NCBI GenBank assembly: GCA_026874595.1
Contig: CM049316.1
Location: forward strand, 32,283,339 to 32,347,338
Direction of reading: 5' to 3'
DNA length: 64,000 bases
From: Sipunculus nudus
Taxonomy: Eukaryota > Annelida > Sipuncula > Golfingiida > Sipunculidae
The position numbers were made by a program, and so were the translations under genes. This document shows, piece after piece, positions 46,576-64,000 of the stretch. Below the pieces are notes generated by a model. That model was not told the origin of the DNA. It was given only the letters and a program-made list of their open reading frames with translations, and made no database searches. Numbering within the stretch: the stretch's first letter is position 1; each line of letters opens with the position of its first letter.

Positions 46576-47956
46576 ACCCCCAACACACACACACACATAA
46601 GAACCCCGTTCCCAGACAAAACTCGCAAACATGACACAGCAACCCGCATGAACAGAACACAGGCTGAGACAGACTGCCCCTACACCCTGCCGGGTGCGTT
46701 CACAAGGCTCTATACTCAAAACCAAATGTAGCATCATGGCTCTGTGCACTCCTCGCTGGGTTGGCACCTATTTTCTGGAAACGGATATGTAGCTACGATA
46801 AAAAAATCTTAATTTCATAGGAGTTCGATGGAGCTGGAACACAATGGGAGCAAAATTCGACCTATTATTTTATAAGATTACACTCTTCCATTTGATACGA
46901 GTAAACTCTTCCAATCAGAAGTATTGGGAAGAAAATGATGCGAGACGCAAAATCAAGCGTTGATTTTCTGTATTATAAGCGTATAATATTCTGTTTCCCA
47001 TATTCTTTAGGTCGAAAATATCCTCGCACAAGTGTATTCGCATAACTTGCGAGGACATTCATTTGAACTCTCATACCAAATTGAATTATGCTACTTACAA
47101 ATTAGTAGATAAAGCACACATTGATACCTCTTTTTAACATATTTTCGTATTTACGTATTTACGTTAGCTCCTACAATTACTATAATAAAATGTGATCCAT
47201 GTACCGATAGATGTAACTCAGTGCCAGTTCTTATCACAAAATGGTCGGCCAGAAAAGCGTAATATATTTTTATAATTTGCCGCGAGGCGGTAGTACCTGT
47301 TCTAAGCGACGACACAGCAAGATCTATTTTGATTGCACAGGTAGTAGGAGGAATTGTGTTTTTCAACCATTGCATCGACTGGGCCAGTCTAGGGTTATAT
47401 TTGTTGGGACAGTATGCCCCGTTATGGTCTTTTTTTACACAGGTTTCACTGTATATCTTAACTTTATAAAAGATGATAAGTATATACTTTGATATAGGAG
47501 GAGGAGTTAGTATATCAAGTAAAGACAATGACAGTATCTCCATCGGGCAATAATGTATTTATTGCGTATAAAATATAACAACAATGAACAGATGTCGGCT
47601 TACGAAACAATAGATAGGATGATACGATGACAGGTGAACATGTCGTAGTGTCAACATCGACAAGAATTTTTTGTATCTAACACTAATAAGTACTCCCACT
47701 AGAGCTGCTGATAAATTAATGTCACATATGATATTGTTATAATGATAAGATACACCCTTTATATCACGGGGCTCGGCGGGGTGATATATGGGGAACTGGG
47801 ACATCCATCCAAAGGAAAGAGGAACCTTCTACGTAAATACCCTTGACCAAGTCCATGACACAACGTTTCTCTTCACTCTGAGATATCTTAATTTCCACAT
47901 TTACAAGATGCTTTTCTATGGCAAAACTAATTTCTGGATTTTTTTAGAACATTCCT
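46576..47956. other. No gene recognised
   Basis: Small frames only. The 130-codon antisense frame at 47,151-47,543 has no domain-like features and overlaps an 83-codon frame on the other strand. Confidence 0.4.
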
Positions 47957-48153
47957 AACCTCCGCCAAGGAAGTGATGCCTTCGCCCTCGTCTGTCTGTT
48001 TGTTGGTTGGTTGGTTGGCTGGTTGGTCTGAGCAGATTACTATGACACACTGTGAATGGGCGTGACATGATTCGGGAAATTCTACATTAAAATTTGATGC
48101 GGTCCCTAATAGAGGGACAGATTCACCTGAATTGTTTTTTCTTGGCGGAGGTT
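47957..48153. mobile_element. MITE-like element with CCTCCGCCAAG ends
   Basis: A perfect 13-bp inverted repeat, AACCTCCGCCAAG at 47,957 and its reverse complement at 48,141-48,153, flanks 171 bases. The interior contains TCTGTCTGTTTGTTGG and repeated GGTT units. The size and ends suit a miniature non-autonomous DNA element. No target duplication is seen. The minus-strand frame 47,927-48,163 spans it and is not a gene. Confidence 0.65.
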
Positions 48154-50484
48154 TGCGCTCCAATAAGTGCTTTCTAGTTCTTAATAGATCCGTAGGGTAC
48201 CTATGATAAAGAGTATGTTAATTTGACTGTTGGCCTAGAATGGACACATAACTTAATTGGCCTTGGTCAGCATTGCATTTTTAATTCAGTTTACAGTCTT
48301 ACAGCAGCCGCACCCATTAGTTGCTTGTGATGTAGTCGAGTTCTCACAATCCGTGTCCGGATGCCAGTCCGTGCTGAGGCTAGTGCAGCCCCGGTCCAAT
48401 ACAGAATCCTTGAGGTTGAGTCCAAGTCCGAGTCTTTAGGAATGAGCCCGCACCCGAGTTCAACAAAAATTATCTTTATTAATTTAACTTAAAATGTAAT
48501 TTAGGATAACAACAAGTGTATATTTGTTGGTCCGAACCTGCGTTTTACTACGATTATTAATTTTTTTAGCTCCAGGTGTAGAAATGATTAGATCTTTGCA
48601 ATCGTAAAGCCATAACTGGACCCCCCCCCCCCGGGATGCCCACGTCTGGGCGATAATGGGGACTCGTTATATAATGTACAACCTTGGGAATTAGCTCAAG
48701 GTCAAAAATAAATATCTAATCTTGTCCCGACAGTTCTGTTTTTGAAAATCAGTCATGAAGATCTAACACAAACATGTAAAAAAAATAGAAAAAGAAGAAA
48801 AATCGAATCGATGGTTTTGCACAAGGGAGGACGTAAGAAAGTCTACCCACAACACATTTTGACCCAATTATTATTGTAGAAATAAATTCATCGACCCCTA
48901 TAAGCCTCCTATATGGGGGGGGGGGGGGGAGGGGGGCTTAGCGAATTCCAATTCCGAGTCTGAAAAACTAAACTCCTCTCCTGATGCAGACCTATTCTAT
49001 ATATGTCTTGAACTATAATCGTATATCTGTCCTGAGTCTAGTTGTGATCGTGGCAAATTCACATTTGATCCTATTAAACAAATCAGGAAATGCTCATTGC
49101 CTAAATATTTATATCGAACGGTACATCAGAATGTATACAGGATGCGACACGTAAGTACTCAGTTTGGTGGCAAGGGGATGTATATCTGCAACGTTTAGGA
49201 CGCAATAACGATTTTATCGGACCACGCCCAAATGCTCATATTATGGTAGGATTCAATATTTGGTTCCCCTTTGTTCAACAAATGAAATGATGTTCATTTC
49301 CTAATGATGGCTAATGGTTCATCCCACTGGATTTAATGCACCACATCATGTAATGCCTACAGAAAATAATACTCTGATCACAAATACATAAAAGCTCTTG
49401 TAAGACGTTATCACAGGGTACACTGTATAAATAAATAAATAATTATATGAAGTAAATCATGATCCCGAGTCATAAAATGCGTTCATTGAGAGAATTGTAT
49501 AACTGGTTAACAATACTACGGCCCGGGGTACGTGGTATTCGGCAGTTCAGAGATCATTCCTCCTCACGGTGTATATATACATAAATAAACAAACTTTTCA
49601 TATATTGAGTGTTTGTGATATGCACAAGATGACTCCCTTTGGAGAAGTATAATTAAGTGCCAGCAATGCATCTTAAAATTCAAAATAGGGATTTCACCAT
49701 TATAAGTAATCAAAATAGGGATTTAACCATTATAATTAAGACTTCCTGCCATGTTATCGCCGGCTTGATTATCCAAAATGTTCATTATTCATGACGATTC
49801 AACTTGCTTTTAAGCGCCACTTAAAGTTCACACATAAAACCATTTCTTTTAATTTAAAAGATTGATCCCATATTATCACATGTCATAACGTTGACTTTTG
49901 TAGCATTTGTAGATAACATATTCACTGTTAGCATATCCTTTGCAATTTCATCCTTTAGGAAAACACAAGATGGCACTGAAAAGCACTGGAGGTACTACCA
50001 TAAAAAGTAATTAATTCCATTGAATATATGACAGGTCCTTCCTGTATCTATAAATAATTAAGCTTGAAAATATATAACGTAGGTGTCGCATATCATTTAA
50101 ATGACTGACATCACTGATGCACTTATTTCCTTTAAACGACGATGCCAATCCTAATACTGTAGTACAGATTTTCATTTAAAAAATGTGCAACTTGCAAAAG
50201 TGGCGTCATAACTGGCGATGATTGGATGAAATTAAGCTCTTATTTTACTTTAATTGTGCCATAACATAATTTCAGCAATATGAAATATTCTATATAGTAG
50301 ATAAATAAATATACTACCATGAACAAAAATATAAATTGTGGTAGCTGCAATTTCTACCATATTACTAAGGAAATAAGTTTATTTAAATAAATCAATTATA
50401 AAGACACTCCGTTTGTGATGCCGACATCGAGTTATGGCAGAGTAGGTACTTTAAAACTATCGGAGGGCAGAATAATGAGAATGG
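48154..50484. other. Intergenic, no gene recognised
   Basis: It contains C- and G-runs near 48,620 and 48,918, and a 31-bp direct duplication (CAAAATAGGGATTTCACCAT and its copy, 49,681-49,739). No supported gene; it separates the two convergent genes. Confidence 0.4.
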
Positions 50485-50485
50485 T

Positions 50486-50491
50486 TTTATT
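50486..50491 (-). terminator. VKR: Candidate poly(A) signal of the VKR gene
   Basis: Minus-strand AATAAA (TGTAATAAAACC), about 380 bases after the VKR stop codon. Another lies near 50,378. Which is used cannot be told. Confidence 0.4.
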
Positions 50492-50872
50492 ACATCATCG
50501 GATTTGCGTAACGGGATTTTCGTTAGCGTATGACACAACAAGATGTATTGTTGAGCAAGACGACAAAGCACCGAGCGACCTCGTGGTCCGTGCCCTTTGA
50601 CACCATCACGTGACGATGTAAACGTCGCCACATAAACAACAAAACATGCGCAGTAACAAATGGTGAGCCACCAATAACGATGGTAGATTCGTGACGTCAA
50701 AACCACTGCCAAACGTATGTAGTATATGTAGGCCTATGGAATGAAACGGCAGTGCCTCGCACACCTCAGGACCAAACATCACGTGATTATGTGTACGTTG
50801 CAGCAATAAGCGAGTATGGTTTAGGTCTCACATATGCTGTAATTATGGGCGTTAATTGGAGCGTTTCACCAC

Positions 50873-63822
<12,950 letters not shown>

Positions 63823-64000
63823 CTATCGAATCTTCTTCGACAATAATTGAATAGCAGTCACGAACATGCCTGAACATAAGCCAAGAATGGCCAAGGGATA
63901 GGCACGATTGACACCTAAAGCTGACGGACACCTTACAGTTACCTAAATATATGGGCACACATAATATTATTAAACCTTCCAGTGACGGCGTTATGAGACG

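Noticed and set aside
50392-50806. 106- and 66-codon minus-strand frames downstream of the VKR
   Set aside because: No motif or splice context; probably VKR 3' UTR or intergenic DNA.

Overview
This is eukaryotic DNA: low GC, long introns with consensus GT/AG splice sites, and dense degraded transposons and microsatellites. The best pointer to the organism is a complete insulin-like peptide gene. It has the eight-cysteine pattern known from molluscan insulin-related peptides (an extra Cys pair, with CECC in the A chain), so I infer a mollusc, probably a bivalve; the species cannot be settled from the sequence.

Layout. 1-7.8 kb holds no gene: a large inverted repeat (arms 1-1180 and 3606-4900) and a 278-bp tandem array studded with a 12-bp palindrome (5640-6960). 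7.8-13.5 kb is a decayed Ty3/gypsy LTR retrotransposon whose integrase lies before the reverse transcriptase (Gmr1-like order). 14,348-14,502 is a small coding exon with a good splice donor; phase and orientation fit it as the first exon of the receptor gene at 28.7 kb. 17-20 kb is a ruined L1/Tx1-type LINE. A tRNA-derived SINE follows, and then a 3224-bp head-to-tail tandem duplication (20,502-23,725 and 23,726-26,949) that carries a MITE and a LINE endonuclease fragment in each copy. 27.7-28.55 kb is a broken LINE ORF1 on the minus strand.

Genes. (1) A rhodopsin-like GPCR (28,755-29,903, +) that lacks the DRY motif. (2) An insulin-like peptide gene (+) with a TATA promoter and probable noncoding exon near 39.7 kb and coding exons 44,673-44,877 and 45,453-45,661. 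(3) On the minus strand from 50.87 kb to the right edge, a receptor tyrosine kinase with a GABA-B-like Venus flytrap ectodomain, one membrane segment and an insulin-receptor-like kinase: a Venus kinase receptor (VKR). I reconstructed eleven exons in consistent phase (798 codons to the stop), plus one less certain upstream exon; the 5' end lies beyond the window.

How they may work together. All three genes belong to peptide or small-ligand signalling. The insulin-like gene and the VKR are convergent neighbours about 5 kb apart. Whether that closeness has a function is inference, but a hormone of the insulin family next to a receptor with an insulin-receptor-type kinase is the most interesting feature of the window. 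The remaining DNA is mostly repeat remnants, with an unusual number of G/C homopolymers.
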